Of a stretch of 29,746 bases of DNA, positions 1-7,289 are shown one piece after another. Numbering within the stretch: the stretch's first letter is position 1; each line of letters begins with the position of its first letter. The position numbers and the translations under genes are program-made. Source of the DNA: CAKUFA01 sp963646285. GTDB lineage: Bacteria; Bacillota; Clostridia; Christensenellales; Aristaeellaceae. Below the pieces are notes generated by a model. It was not told the DNA's origin. It searched no databases and saw nothing but the letters and a program-made list of their open reading frames with translations. The stretch is from assembly GCA_963646285.1 (NCBI GenBank), contig CAVIWF010000030.1, forward strand, positions 1 to 29,746. Direction: 5' to 3'.

Positions 1-34
1 ACGCCCCGAAGGGGCTCGCCGATTTTCGATCTAA

Positions 35-87
35 AGTTGAAGGGCTTGCGAGCCCGTGGGCGCCACCTAGGGTTTGTTGATAGTCTG
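35..87 (+). repeat. Left copy of 53-bp interspersed repeat (inverted relative to right end)
   Basis: This segment aligns over 53 bp with the reverse complement of 29693-29745, with about 46 identical positions and no gaps. The core contains a hairpin, AGGGCTTGCGAGCCC. Just upstream (2-20) lies another small hairpin, GCCCC-GAA-GGGGC. The right copy has a different GC-rich hairpin next to it. Nothing in it looks coding. It could be a REP-like repeat, a MITE end or a conserved intergenic element; the two copies alone cannot decide. Confidence 0.75.
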
Positions 88-131
88 TGAAACACCTTCC
101 TCTTGTTTTGCATAATTATTTATTATATCCC

Positions 132-160
132 TTGACATATGAATATTTATGCGTTATAAT
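132..160 (+). promoter_or_regulatory. Consensus sigma-A promoter of the C69 peptidase gene
   Basis: A perfect -35 TTGACA (132-137) and a perfect -10 TATAAT (155-160) are separated by exactly 17 bp. Transcription should start near 167, leaving a leader of about 28 nt that carries the AAGGAAGG ribosome site. This placement rules out the ATG at 87 as the start, since it lies upstream of the promoter. Confidence 0.85.
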
Positions 161-194
161 AGCCGTCGTACAAAGGAAAAGGAAGGTGTTTTTG

Positions 195-1763
195 ATGTTC
201 CACTTCTCCGGGAAAAAGGTATTGGCAACGGCGCTGGCTTCCGTGCTGTGCATGGCTTCTGTAGGTGCATCTGCCTGCACATCTGTTTATGTTGGGTCTG
301 ACTTGACCGCTGACGGCACCACCCTGCTGGCCCGCTCCGAGGATCTTTCCAACAGCTACAACAAAATGTATTTCGCCATCCCGGCAGGGGTGCATCAAGC
401 TGGAGAATTATACAACGGCTGCTACGGCTTCACCTACACATTCACCAAGGACAGCTACAGCTACAACGCTTTTCAGGATGACAACGGGGCAGGGGTTGAC
501 GGCGTTTGCCCTGACTGCGGCAGCACCCACACCCACACGCCCTATCAATCCGCAGGCACCAATGAAATGGGCGTAACGGTTTCTGCTTCCGAGGCTCTCA
601 GCAGTTCTGCCGTGCTGAAGGAAACGGATCCCTTCAAGGCCGATGGCATTGAACAGGCGGAAATCCCCACCATTTTGCTGAGCGAAGCCTCCACCGCCAA
701 GGAAGCCGTTGACCTGCTGCTCAGCATTTACGATGCATCCGGCTGCAACACCGGTTCCGGCATTTTCATCGCTGACAACAACGAAGCCTGGTACATCGAA
801 AACACCACCGGCACCCAGTATGTGGCTGTCAAGCTAAACAGCAGCCTTGTATTCGCCCAGCCCAACATGTCCATCATCGGCTTAATTGACCTGGACGACA
901 CGGAAAACGTGAAAGCTTCCGCCGACCTGATTGCCACAGCAGAAAAGGCGGGCACGTACGTAGGCGATAAGGATGCCAACACCATCGACTATGTTGCCTC
1001 CTACAACAGCGACCAGGCCGTGAAGGACCGGATGGTCAGCGCACTGAACTACTTCAATGAAGCTACCGCCAAGGAAGAACTGGTGCCCAGCGACTACACC
1101 CTTTCCAATGTGAATGCAGCCGGTGAAATCGTTCCCCTGTATTCCAACATTACGCTGGATCATCCCTGGACCATCCAAGATGCAGTGGGGTATTATCATG
1201 TTGCAGGCATTGGCCACGTGCGGAATATGGAAACCCACATCTTCCAGATCACAGCTGAGGACAGCATTCTGGACACCGTAGAGTGGATCGCCATGGATGA
1301 TACCGCCATCAGTGTGTTCGTCCCCTACTACCCCATGCTGACCACCGATACCTACGCCGCCTATCAGCTCAGCACCGCCAAGGCCGAGTTTGTGACCGAG
1401 GAACCTACGGAGGGCGTTTACTATGCCGCCACCACCACCACGAAAAATGAGGCAGGGGAGCAGGTGACGGTGGAGGGCTTCAAGGTGCTTCCCGCCAACT
1501 GGGCTGATTCCTGCTACTGGACCTTCGATGCCCTGTCCAACCTGTATGAATACGGCAGCCTGACGGACGAGGAGAAAGCCGCCATCGACACGAAGCTGGC
1601 CGCACTGCAGGAGGAATGCTACACCGTGTTCGATGAAATGCAGACCGCCGTTGCTGCCGCTGCCTCTACGGAAGAAGCTGCCGCCGCTGCCACGAAGCTC
1701 AGCATGGACGCCGCCCAGAAGGTGCATGAAGCTGCTGTGGAGCTGGTGAAGGGGGTTCAATGA
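195..1763 (+). CDS. Exported C69-family dipeptidase
   Basis: Peptidase of family C69 (PepD-like, Ntn-hydrolase fold), expected to hydrolyse dipeptides outside the membrane. The start at 195 follows AAGGAAGGTG and sits downstream of the promoter, giving 522 residues. Residues 1-27 form a signal peptide ending Ala-Ser-Ala. The next residue, Cys28, begins the conserved C69 N-terminus (ACTSVYVGSD, then GTTLLARSED) and is the expected nucleophile, so signal cleavage would expose the catalytic cysteine directly. The block TNEMGVTVSASEAL and the segment NEAWYIENTTGTQYVAVKL also match the family. The C-terminal 60 residues are alanine-rich and likely helical. It is a single-gene unit; an IS630 remnant follows. 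Membership of the family is firm, the substrate is not known. Confidence 0.9.
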   Translation: MFHFSGKKVLATALASVLCMASVGASACTSVYVGSDLTADGTTLLARSEDLSNSYNKMYFAIPAGVHQAGELYNGCYGFTYTFTKDSYSYNAFQDDNGAGVDGVCPDCGSTHTHTPYQSAGTNEMGVTVSASEALSSSAVLKETDPFKADGIEQAEIPTILLSEASTAKEAVDLLLSIYDASGCNTGSGIFIADNNEAWYIENTTGTQYVAVKLNSSLVFAQPNMSIIGLIDLDDTENVKASADLIATAEKAGTYVGDKDANTIDYVASYNSDQAVKDRMVSALNYFNEATAKEELVPSDYTLSNVNAAGEIVPLYSNITLDHPWTIQDAVGYYHVAGIGHVRNMETHIFQITAEDSILDTVEWIAMDDTAISVFVPYYPMLTTDTYAAYQLSTAKAEFVTEEPTEGVYYAATTTTKNEAGEQVTVEGFKVLPANWADSCYWTFDALSNLYEYGSLTDEEKAAIDTKLAALQEECYTVFDEMQTAVAAAASTEEAAAAATKLSMDAAQKVHEAAVELVKGVQ

Positions 1764-1788
1764 ACGTATCATTCTCAACTGAATACGC

Positions 1789-2040
1789 TTAATATTCACC
1801 CCTCAATGTAATCGAAATCGTTTCCACTGCAAGGTTGTTGATTGTCTCACAGAGGCGATCAGCAACCTTTTCTAACGTTTGAAAGGCTGCGTTTTTGAAT
1901 CCTCTTGTTCGGATTTCCCGCCATATCTGTTCGATCAGGTTCATTTCCGGCGTGTAGGGCATCACCCAAAAAATCCATCGCCAGTCAGCGGCTCCACTGC
2001 ACCAGCTTTCTTCATTTGCATGGCTTTGAAAGGAGTCCAC
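1789..2040 (-). pseudogene. IS630-family transposase, C-terminal remnant
   Basis: The leftward frame ends with about 65 residues typical of the C-terminus of IS630/Tc1-mariner DDE transposases: MPYTPEMNLIEQIWREIR, followed by TRGFKNAAFQTLEKVADRLC. The Glu in the first block (NLIEQIW) is the third acidic residue of the DDE triad. The first two acidic residues and the helix-turn-helix region are absent; homology fades at about 1983. No full open frame or clear terminal repeats surround it, so it is a dead fragment. The interval 1764-2114 contains nothing else I recognise. Confidence 0.8.
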
Positions 2041-2114
2041 GCCGTTACTCGCTTACCAGTTGACGCACCTGCATTTCGCACCCTCCCCCACCCAAAAAGC
2101 GCCGTCAATTTCTC

Positions 2115-2143
2115 TTGACAGCCCTGTTTTTTTCTCATATAAT
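2115..2143 (+). promoter_or_regulatory. Consensus promoter of the tetR-type gene
   Basis: TTGACA (2115-2120) and TATAAT (2138-2143) are both perfect and spaced 17 bp. The last base of the -10 is also the first base of a palindrome (2143-2155) placed over the transcription start, so a bound repressor would block initiation. Confidence 0.85.
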
Positions 2144-2155
2144 GAACGTAGTTCA
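2143..2155. promoter_or_regulatory. Palindromic operator, likely bound by the adjacent TetR protein
   Basis: TGAAC-GTA-GTTCA is a perfect inverted repeat with a 3-bp centre. The same arms around a different centre recur at 2770-2788, in front of the next gene. Placement on the start site of its own gene suggests autorepression. Binding by the TetR protein is inferred from this pairing. Confidence 0.65.
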
Positions 2156-2171
2156 AGATGAGGTGATTCAA

Positions 2172-2729
2172 ATGAATAATAAGGTAACGTCGAAGGAGGA
2201 ACTTTTGGAAGCCAGCAAAAGCCTGGTGCGGGATCAGGGTTGGTCTGCGGTGAACATCCGCTCCGTGGCGAAGGTCTGCGGTGTTTCGGTAGGCTCCATT
2301 TATAATTACTTTGACGGGAAGGCCACATTGGTCACCGCCACGGTGGAAAGCATTTGGCAGGAGATTTTCCACCGCTCCAAGAACCAGCCGGCTTTTCAGG
2401 ATATTCAGTCCTATACCCTGTGGGTCTACGAGCGCATGGCCGCCGGCAGCAAGCGGTACCCGGATTTCTTCACCCTCCACTCCCTGGGCTTTGTTTCCGG
2501 GGACAAGTCTGAGGCGAAGGTTCGCATGCAGCAGACCCGGCAGCACATTCTGGACGGTATTGCTGCCGTGCTGAAAAGGGATGAGCACATCCGCCCCGAT
2601 GCCTTTGACGAGGAATTTACTGCGGACAGGTTTGCCGGCCTCTTGTTTTCCCTGATGCTTTCTGCCATGCTCCGCCATGATTACGACCCCACTGCCATTC
2701 TGGAAATGACTCGCAGAGCCCTCTATTGA
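2172..2729 (+). CDS. TetR/AcrR-family transcriptional regulator
   Basis: A 185-residue regulator with an N-terminal helix-turn-helix (residues about 8-54: SKEELLEASKSLVRDQGW, then VNIRSVAKVCGVSVGSIYNY). The SVGSIYNYF recognition helix and following FDGKATL are hallmarks of the TetR family. The C-terminal helical domain, which binds the unknown ligand, is not assignable to a subfamily. The start at 2172 is preceded by GAGGTG; an upstream in-frame codon lies inside the promoter and is rejected. The stop lies 40 bp before a second operator that precedes the cysteine desulfidase-like gene. The likely role is to repress itself and the downstream enzyme/transporter pair until an amino-acid-related effector appears; the ligand is inferred only from context. 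Confidence 0.9.
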   Translation: MNNKVTSKEELLEASKSLVRDQGWSAVNIRSVAKVCGVSVGSIYNYFDGKATLVTATVESIWQEIFHRSKNQPAFQDIQSYTLWVYERMAAGSKRYPDFFTLHSLGFVSGDKSEAKVRMQQTRQHILDGIAAVLKRDEHIRPDAFDEEFTADRFAGLLFSLMLSAMLRHDYDPTAILEMTRRALY

Positions 2730-2769
2730 CCCATATCCGGCAGGTTCATCCATGTTTTGTTGTTGGGTA

Positions 2770-2788
2770 AAATGAACTCTGTTCATTT
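2770..2788. promoter_or_regulatory. Second palindromic operator, upstream of the desulfidase-symporter genes
   Basis: AAATGAAC-TCT-GTTCATTT is a perfect palindrome with 8-bp arms. Its core, TGAAC-N3-GTTCA, equals the operator on the tetR-type promoter. It overlaps a TAAAAT (2768-2773) that could be a -10; the matching -35 is weak (TTCATC, 17 bp upstream), so promoter strength here is uncertain. Confidence 0.65.
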
Positions 2789-2888
2789 AAGATCAATTTA
2801 CGTAAGACAGGAGGATTGATTCCTTTGCAAGTCATCCCTTGATCCGGTTTGCGCCCCCTTGAATCCCATAGAAAGAAGGGAGAAGCAT

Positions 2889-4184
2889 ATGGAGAAGACA
2901 GATTCCCGGTACCAAAGCTTTGTGCAGATCCTGCGGGAAGAGCTCATTTCCGCCATGGGCTGTACGGAGCCGATCTCTCTTGCCTACGGTGCCGCCAAGG
3001 CAAGGGAAGTGCTGGGCAAGGAACCCGAAACGGTGCTGGTGGAAGCCAGCGGCAACATCATCAAGAACGTGAAGAGCGTGGTGGTGCCCAACACCGATGG
3101 GCTGAAGGGCATCGAAGCTGCTGCCGCCGCCGGCATTGTAGCCGGAAAGCCTGAGAAGATTCTGGAGGTCATTGCCGACGTTTCACAGGAGGAAAAGGAA
3201 GCCATCCGTGCTTACCTGAAGACCCACGAAATCAAGGTGAAGCCAGCGGAAGGGGACGTGGTGTTTGACATCATCCTGACCATGAAGGCGGGAGAGGACA
3301 CCGTGAAGCTGCGCATCTGTGATTATCACACCCACATTGTGCTGATCCAGAAGAACGATGAAGTGCTGCTGACCGGCAAGCGCACCACAGAGGCCGGCAC
3401 TGCCGCCGGGCTTACGGACCACAGCTGCCTGACCGTTGCCGGCATTCTAGACTTTATCGAAACCATGAATGTGGAAGACGTGCGGGAATTGGTGGAGCGC
3501 CAAATCACGTACAACTACGCCATTGCCCAGGAAGGCATGACCCACGACTACGGCGCCAATGTGGGCAAGGTGCTGAAGCATCACTATGGTGATGATGTGA
3601 AGTTCCGTGCCCGGTACATGGCTGCCGCCGGATCGGATGCACGGATGAACGGCTGCGAAATGCCGGTCATCATCGTTTCCGGCAGCGGCAATCAGGGCAT
3701 GACTGCCTCGGTGCCTGTCATTGAGTATGCCAAGGAGCTGCAGGTGTCCCAGGACACGCTCATCCGTGCCGTGACCCTCAGCGACCTGCTGGCCATTCAC
3801 ATGAAGACAGGCATTGGCCGCCTCAGTGCCTACTGCGGCGCTGTGTGTGCCGGATGCGCTGCCGGTGCTGCCATTGCCTGGCTGAACGGTGGCGACCTGC
3901 GCATCATTTCTCATACGCTGGTGAATTCCCTGGCCATTGTGTCCGGCATGGTCTGCGACGGTGCCAAGGCATCCTGTGCGGCAAAGATCGCTGCCTCCGT
4001 GGACGCAGGCATCATGGGCTGGCAAATGATCCTGAACGGCCAGCAATTCTACGATGGGGAAGGTATTGTCACCAAGGGTGTTGAGAATACCATCAACAAC
4101 GTGGGGCGTTTAGGCCGCTTGGGTATGCGGGAAACGGATCGGGAGATCCTCCGCATCATGACCGGTCAGCCTCCCATTGAATAA
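2889..4184 (+). CDS. cyuA: L-cysteine desulfidase / serine dehydratase-like Fe-S enzyme (UPF0597, CyuA-like)
   Basis: A 431-residue protein of the UPF0597 family, which includes E. coli CyuA (YhaM) and archaeal L-cysteine desulfidase. These enzymes use a [4Fe-4S] cluster to break L-cysteine into pyruvate, ammonia and sulfide; the fold is shared with Fe-S L-serine dehydratase alpha chains, so serine is a possible substrate. The conserved N-terminal motif MGCTEPISLAYGAA (Cys25) is present. Other conserved-looking cysteines are Cys256 (NGCEMPVIIVSGSGNQG), Cys316/320/323, Cys356 and Cys363; together they can supply the cluster ligands. It is cytoplasmic, with no signal or membrane segments. The start at 2889 has GAAGGGAG upstream. 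The symporter gene follows after 84 bp, probably in the same operon. Confidence 0.85.
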   Translation: MEKTDSRYQSFVQILREELISAMGCTEPISLAYGAAKAREVLGKEPETVLVEASGNIIKNVKSVVVPNTDGLKGIEAAAAAGIVAGKPEKILEVIADVSQEEKEAIRAYLKTHEIKVKPAEGDVVFDIILTMKAGEDTVKLRICDYHTHIVLIQKNDEVLLTGKRTTEAGTAAGLTDHSCLTVAGILDFIETMNVEDVRELVERQITYNYAIAQEGMTHDYGANVGKVLKHHYGDDVKFRARYMAAAGSDARMNGCEMPVIIVSGSGNQGMTASVPVIEYAKELQVSQDTLIRAVTLSDLLAIHMKTGIGRLSAYCGAVCAGCAAGAAIAWLNGGDLRIISHTLVNSLAIVSGMVCDGAKASCAAKIAASVDAGIMGWQMILNGQQFYDGEGIVTKGVENTINNVGRLGRLGMRETDREILRIMTGQPPIE

Positions 4185-4268
4185 AACATTACCCATACGC
4201 CACGGTTCATCTCCCTGTTCCTGTAAGCCATTTGATTTTTCGACTTTTAGAATCAGGAGGATCCACTG

Positions 4269-5471
4269 ATGACTACCAAAACCAAAAAGAAGGGGCTTAG
4301 CTTGCCCGTTCAGCTGCTGATCGGCATCGCCGTTGGCATCGTCGCCGGCCTATTCCTGCCGGAAAGCGTCATGACCGTTGTGGTTACCCTGAAGTACGTC
4401 CTGAACCAGCTGATCCTGTTCTGCGTTCCCCTCATCGTCATCGGCTTCATTGCCCCGTCCATTACCAAGATGGGTTCCAACGCTACCCGAATGCTGGTCA
4501 TCGCCATCATTGCCGCCTACATCAGTACGGTGCTGGCTACGGTGATGAGCATGGCAGCCGGCTACGTGCTGGTGCCTCACCTGCCCATTGCCAGCTCTGT
4601 GGAAGGGCTGAAGGAACTGCCGGATGTGGCCTTCCAGCTGGATATTCCCCAGATCATGCCGGTGATGAGCGCCCTGGTGTTCTCCGTGCTGATCGGCCTG
4701 GCCGCCGTGTGGACCAAGGCAAAGACCACCGTTACCGTACTGCAGGAATTCCAAGGCATCGTGCTGAAGGTGGTCGAAAAGGTCATCATCCCCGTGCTGC
4801 CTGTCTTCATCACCCTGACCTTCTGCAGCCTCAGCTATGACGGCACCATTACCAAGCAGTTTCCCGCCTTCCTGCTGGCCATCGTTATCGTGATGATCGG
4901 CCACTACATCTGGATGGCGGTGCTCTACGGCTTTGCCGGGATCTACTCCGGCCGCAGTGCCATTGAAGTTGTAAAGCACTATGGCCCCGCTTACCTGACC
5001 GCCGTGGGTACCATGTCCTCTGCCGCTACCCTGGCTGTGGCGCTGGAATGCGCCCGCAAGAGCAAGGTGCTCCGCTCCGACATGGTGGAATTCGGCATTC
5101 CCCTTTTCGCCAATATTCACCTGTGCGGCTCTGCACTGACGGAAGTGTTCTTCGTCATGATCGTTTCCCAGGTGTTGTACGGACAGCTGCCTGACCTGGG
5201 CAGCATGATCCTGTTCATCCTGCTGCTGGGCATTTTCGCCATCGGCGCGCCCGGCGTACCCGGCGGCACGGTGATGGCTTCCCTGGGCTTGATCGTCGGC
5301 GTGCTGGGCTTCAACAGCGACGGTATCGCCCTGATGCTGGCCATCTTCGCCCTGCAGGACAGCTTCGGCACCGCCTGCAACGTAACCGGCGACGGCGCCC
5401 TGACCCTGTTCCTGACCGGCTATGCAGAGAAGCACGGTATTGCTCAGGAAAATATCGCCCTGGACCTCTAA
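4269..5471 (+). CDS. Dicarboxylate/amino acid:cation symporter (DAACS, SLC1-like), probably for a neutral amino acid
   Basis: A 400-residue membrane protein of the GltP/SLC1 family with about eight membrane helices and two re-entrant hairpins. HP1 carries the serine-rich GTMSSAATLAVALE; HP2 lies near GAPGVPGGTVMASLG. In helix 8 the family signature, usually D-x-x-R-T-x-x-N-V-x-G-D, reads DSFGTACNVTGDG. The arginine that binds the acidic side chain in glutamate/aspartate carriers is Gly367. Neutral-amino-acid members of SLC1 (ASCT type) also lack this Arg. With the cysteine/serine-degrading enzyme just upstream, import of cysteine or serine coupled to Na+ or H+ is the best guess. AGGAGG ends 8 bp before the ATG. 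A bidirectional terminator follows. Confidence 0.88.
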   Translation: MTTKTKKKGLSLPVQLLIGIAVGIVAGLFLPESVMTVVVTLKYVLNQLILFCVPLIVIGFIAPSITKMGSNATRMLVIAIIAAYISTVLATVMSMAAGYVLVPHLPIASSVEGLKELPDVAFQLDIPQIMPVMSALVFSVLIGLAAVWTKAKTTVTVLQEFQGIVLKVVEKVIIPVLPVFITLTFCSLSYDGTITKQFPAFLLAIVIVMIGHYIWMAVLYGFAGIYSGRSAIEVVKHYGPAYLTAVGTMSSAATLAVALECARKSKVLRSDMVEFGIPLFANIHLCGSALTEVFFVMIVSQVLYGQLPDLGSMILFILLLGIFAIGAPGVPGGTVMASLGLIVGVLGFNSDGIALMLAIFALQDSFGTACNVTGDGALTLFLTGYAEKHGIAQENIALDL

Positions 5472-5497
5472 TGCTCATTCCCCGATGAGTCAAAAGG

Positions 5498-5529
5498 ACC
5501 GCCAATGGAAAAGAACTTCCATTGGCGGT
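5498..5529. terminator. Bidirectional terminator between symporter and caspase-like genes
   Basis: A perfect 13-bp stem (ACCGCCAATGGAA / TTCCATTGGCGGT) with a 6-nt loop, flanked by CAAAAGG on the left and TTCTCTTTT on the right. It sits between convergent genes and can serve both. Confidence 0.85.
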
Positions 5530-5535
5530 TCTCTT

Positions 5536-7038
5536 TTATCCTGCATTGCCGATCAGTTCGAAGGGATCCGATACCATTTCGTACTTGACCCCGGCAATCC
5601 ATGCCGTAATATGGGCTTTGTAGGTGCCTGCCGGGGCATACTCCCCGGTGGAGGTTTTCCCATTCCAGCAGAAGGAGGAACCCAGAGGCTTCATCTGCTC
5701 CGGCCGGCTGCCCTGCCGGGTGCAGATGCGGCGCACGGTGGTGCCTTCCTCATTCTCAATGGTAACGGATATTTCGCAGGGGAATTGATGGTGCACCAGG
5801 ATGTTCATTTCCTCATAGTTTTGGGGACTGAAGGCATCCCCCGTGTATACTTCCAGCAAAGGATCGCCCTTCATGGGGGGAATGGTCAGCACCCGGCTGG
5901 AAATCATGGACACGGTGTTGTTGCGGATGGCCAGCATCTGCATCAGCACATAGCCGTAGGAGCCTGTATCGTCCCGGGAGAAGGTGAAGGAGCGCTCCTT
6001 ATAGCCAGGGGACAGAAAGCCCTGAGCATCGCCGAACTCGCCGAACATTTCACTGTTATCCCACACCAGGTTGCTGTTTTCAAAGTCCCACTTTCCTTCC
6101 CGGTGCATCACCGTTTGGTAGGCAATTCGGGCAGAGGTCAGCATGGTAAAGGAGAAGTTGGCCGTGGGGATCGTTTCCGTCAGCGTTTCCCCGGAAAAGG
6201 TCAGCCCGCTGACAATGGAGGTTCGATCCTGATCCTTCAGCACTTCCGGGTTATAGGACAGGATCACGAAATCGTCCTCTTCCGGGTACATCCGGGTAGT
6301 GGATGCGCCGTGGTTCTCCAGCAGATAGTTTTTCAGCTCCGTCATGGTAATGCGGCCGTCCCGGTCAGCATCTGCGCCGTAAGCGCCCAGGTAGCTTAAA
6401 CCACGCACCAGGGCGGAGGAAAAATATCCCGCACCGGCAGACTCGCTGGCGTCCTCGTTCCCTGCCCAGAACCAGCTTTCTTCCGCTCCGCCGGAGGAGC
6501 AGATCACCTTGTAATCCTTGCCCACAAACACATTGTCAAAGGGCGGATGCACACCCTTCCCCAGCATGGCGCCGGAGTGGCATGCGTCGACAATCAGCAC
6601 TTTCGTGCCCTGGATTTGGTCAAAGGTTTCCTTTAATTCAGAGGCGGTAATGCCCTCCTCCCGCACGCCGTCGGAAAGAAGCAGGGTCATGCTGCCGTTG
6701 GGCTGTCCCTGTTTCCACAGGCCATGGGTGCTGATGTAGAAAAAGCTGACGTCATCTTCATCTGCATCGGCGAAGGTTTCCAGAATCAGCCGCTTCAAGG
6801 CTTCCTTGCTGTACAGGTCATTCCGGCGGGTCACCATTTCCACAGGATCCAAATCGCCCCCGGAAAGGACGCTCATCATCTGAGTCACGTTATTGGCTGA
6901 GGAGGGTGCCGTGCTGACCTGGGACACGAAGTTATCGCACCCCACCAGCAGCACCCGATCCAGTGATTCTGCAAGGGCAGGAAAGCACAGTGCCCAGCCT
7001 ACCAGCAGCGCAAAAAAGAACAGACTTCTTCGGCGCAC
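5536..7038 (-). CDS. Secreted caspase-like (C14, metacaspase-type) protease with EF-hand loop
   Basis: A 500-residue exported protein. Residues 1-23 form a signal peptide (cleavage near ALA-ES). The p20-like caspase domain spans about residues 26-265, with the catalytic His105 in FFYISTHGLW and Cys153 in LIVDACHSGAML. Residues 223-234 form a complete 12-residue EF-hand loop (DADRDGRITMTE), with acidic residues at positions 1, 3, 5 and 12, implying calcium binding. The last 80 residues include WNGKTSTGEYAPAGTYKAHI, typical of FlgD-type Ig-like domains. The start is GTG at 7038, after GGAGGGGGAG. It is monocistronic and divergent from the phosphohexomutase gene. Bacterial C14 proteases commonly cut after Arg or Lys and many need calcium; the target here is unknown. 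Confidence 0.88.
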   Translation of the reverse strand: MRRRSLFFFALLVGWALCFPALAESLDRVLLVGCDNFVSQVSTAPSSANNVTQMMSVLSGGDLDPVEMVTRRNDLYSKEALKRLILETFADADEDDVSFFYISTHGLWKQGQPNGSMTLLLSDGVREEGITASELKETFDQIQGTKVLIVDACHSGAMLGKGVHPPFDNVFVGKDYKVICSSGGAEESWFWAGNEDASESAGAGYFSSALVRGLSYLGAYGADADRDGRITMTELKNYLLENHGASTTRMYPEEDDFVILSYNPEVLKDQDRTSIVSGLTFSGETLTETIPTANFSFTMLTSARIAYQTVMHREGKWDFENSNLVWDNSEMFGEFGDAQGFLSPGYKERSFTFSRDDTGSYGYVLMQMLAIRNNTVSMISSRVLTIPPMKGDPLLEVYTGDAFSPQNYEEMNILVHHQFPCEISVTIENEEGTTVRRICTRQGSRPEQMKPLGSSFCWNGKTSTGEYAPAGTYKAHITAWIAGVKYEMVSDPFELIGNAG

Positions 7039-7071
7039 AGCTCCCCCTCCCCTCTTTCACAATCAAGGAAC

Positions 7072-7100
7072 ATTATACACTGTTTTGGTCCATCTATCCA
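7072..7100 (-). promoter_or_regulatory. Promoter of the caspase-like gene
   Basis: Read leftward: TGGATA (7100-7095), 17 bp, TATAAT (7077-7072). The -10 is perfect and the -35 matches 4 of 6. The expected leader is about 27 nt and contains the ribosome site. Confidence 0.65.
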
Positions 7101-7203
7101 CCATTTTCGTTACATGGTTCGTGAACTTTGTGAGAATTTTATCCTTCCATGGCGGAAACGGTGGATTATCCGTCCCAAAGGAATCAGGTGTTCACGGTTC
7201 TGC

Positions 7204-7232
7204 TGGACGATGTAGCCTCCACGTGATACAAT
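7204..7232 (+). promoter_or_regulatory. Promoter of the phosphohexomutase gene
   Basis: TGGACG (7204-7209), 17 bp, TACAAT (7227-7232), with an extended -10 TG at 7224-7225. The gene starts about 50 nt downstream of the predicted initiation site. Confidence 0.6.
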
Positions 7233-7289
7233 AAGGGAGACTTGGAGGGCTTTCAGCATCAGGAAGCCCGCCTGTAAAGGAGATTCCCC

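Noticed and set aside
2792..2804. ATCAATTTACGTA shared with 27954-27966, considered as a common regulatory site
   Set aside because: A single 13-bp match in about 30 kb is expected by chance several times; contexts differ and no symmetry is shared.
7119..7128. GTTCGTGAAC near the phosphohexomutase promoter, considered a third TetR operator
   Set aside because: Half sites are in the opposite order and spacing differs from TGAAC-N3-GTTCA.
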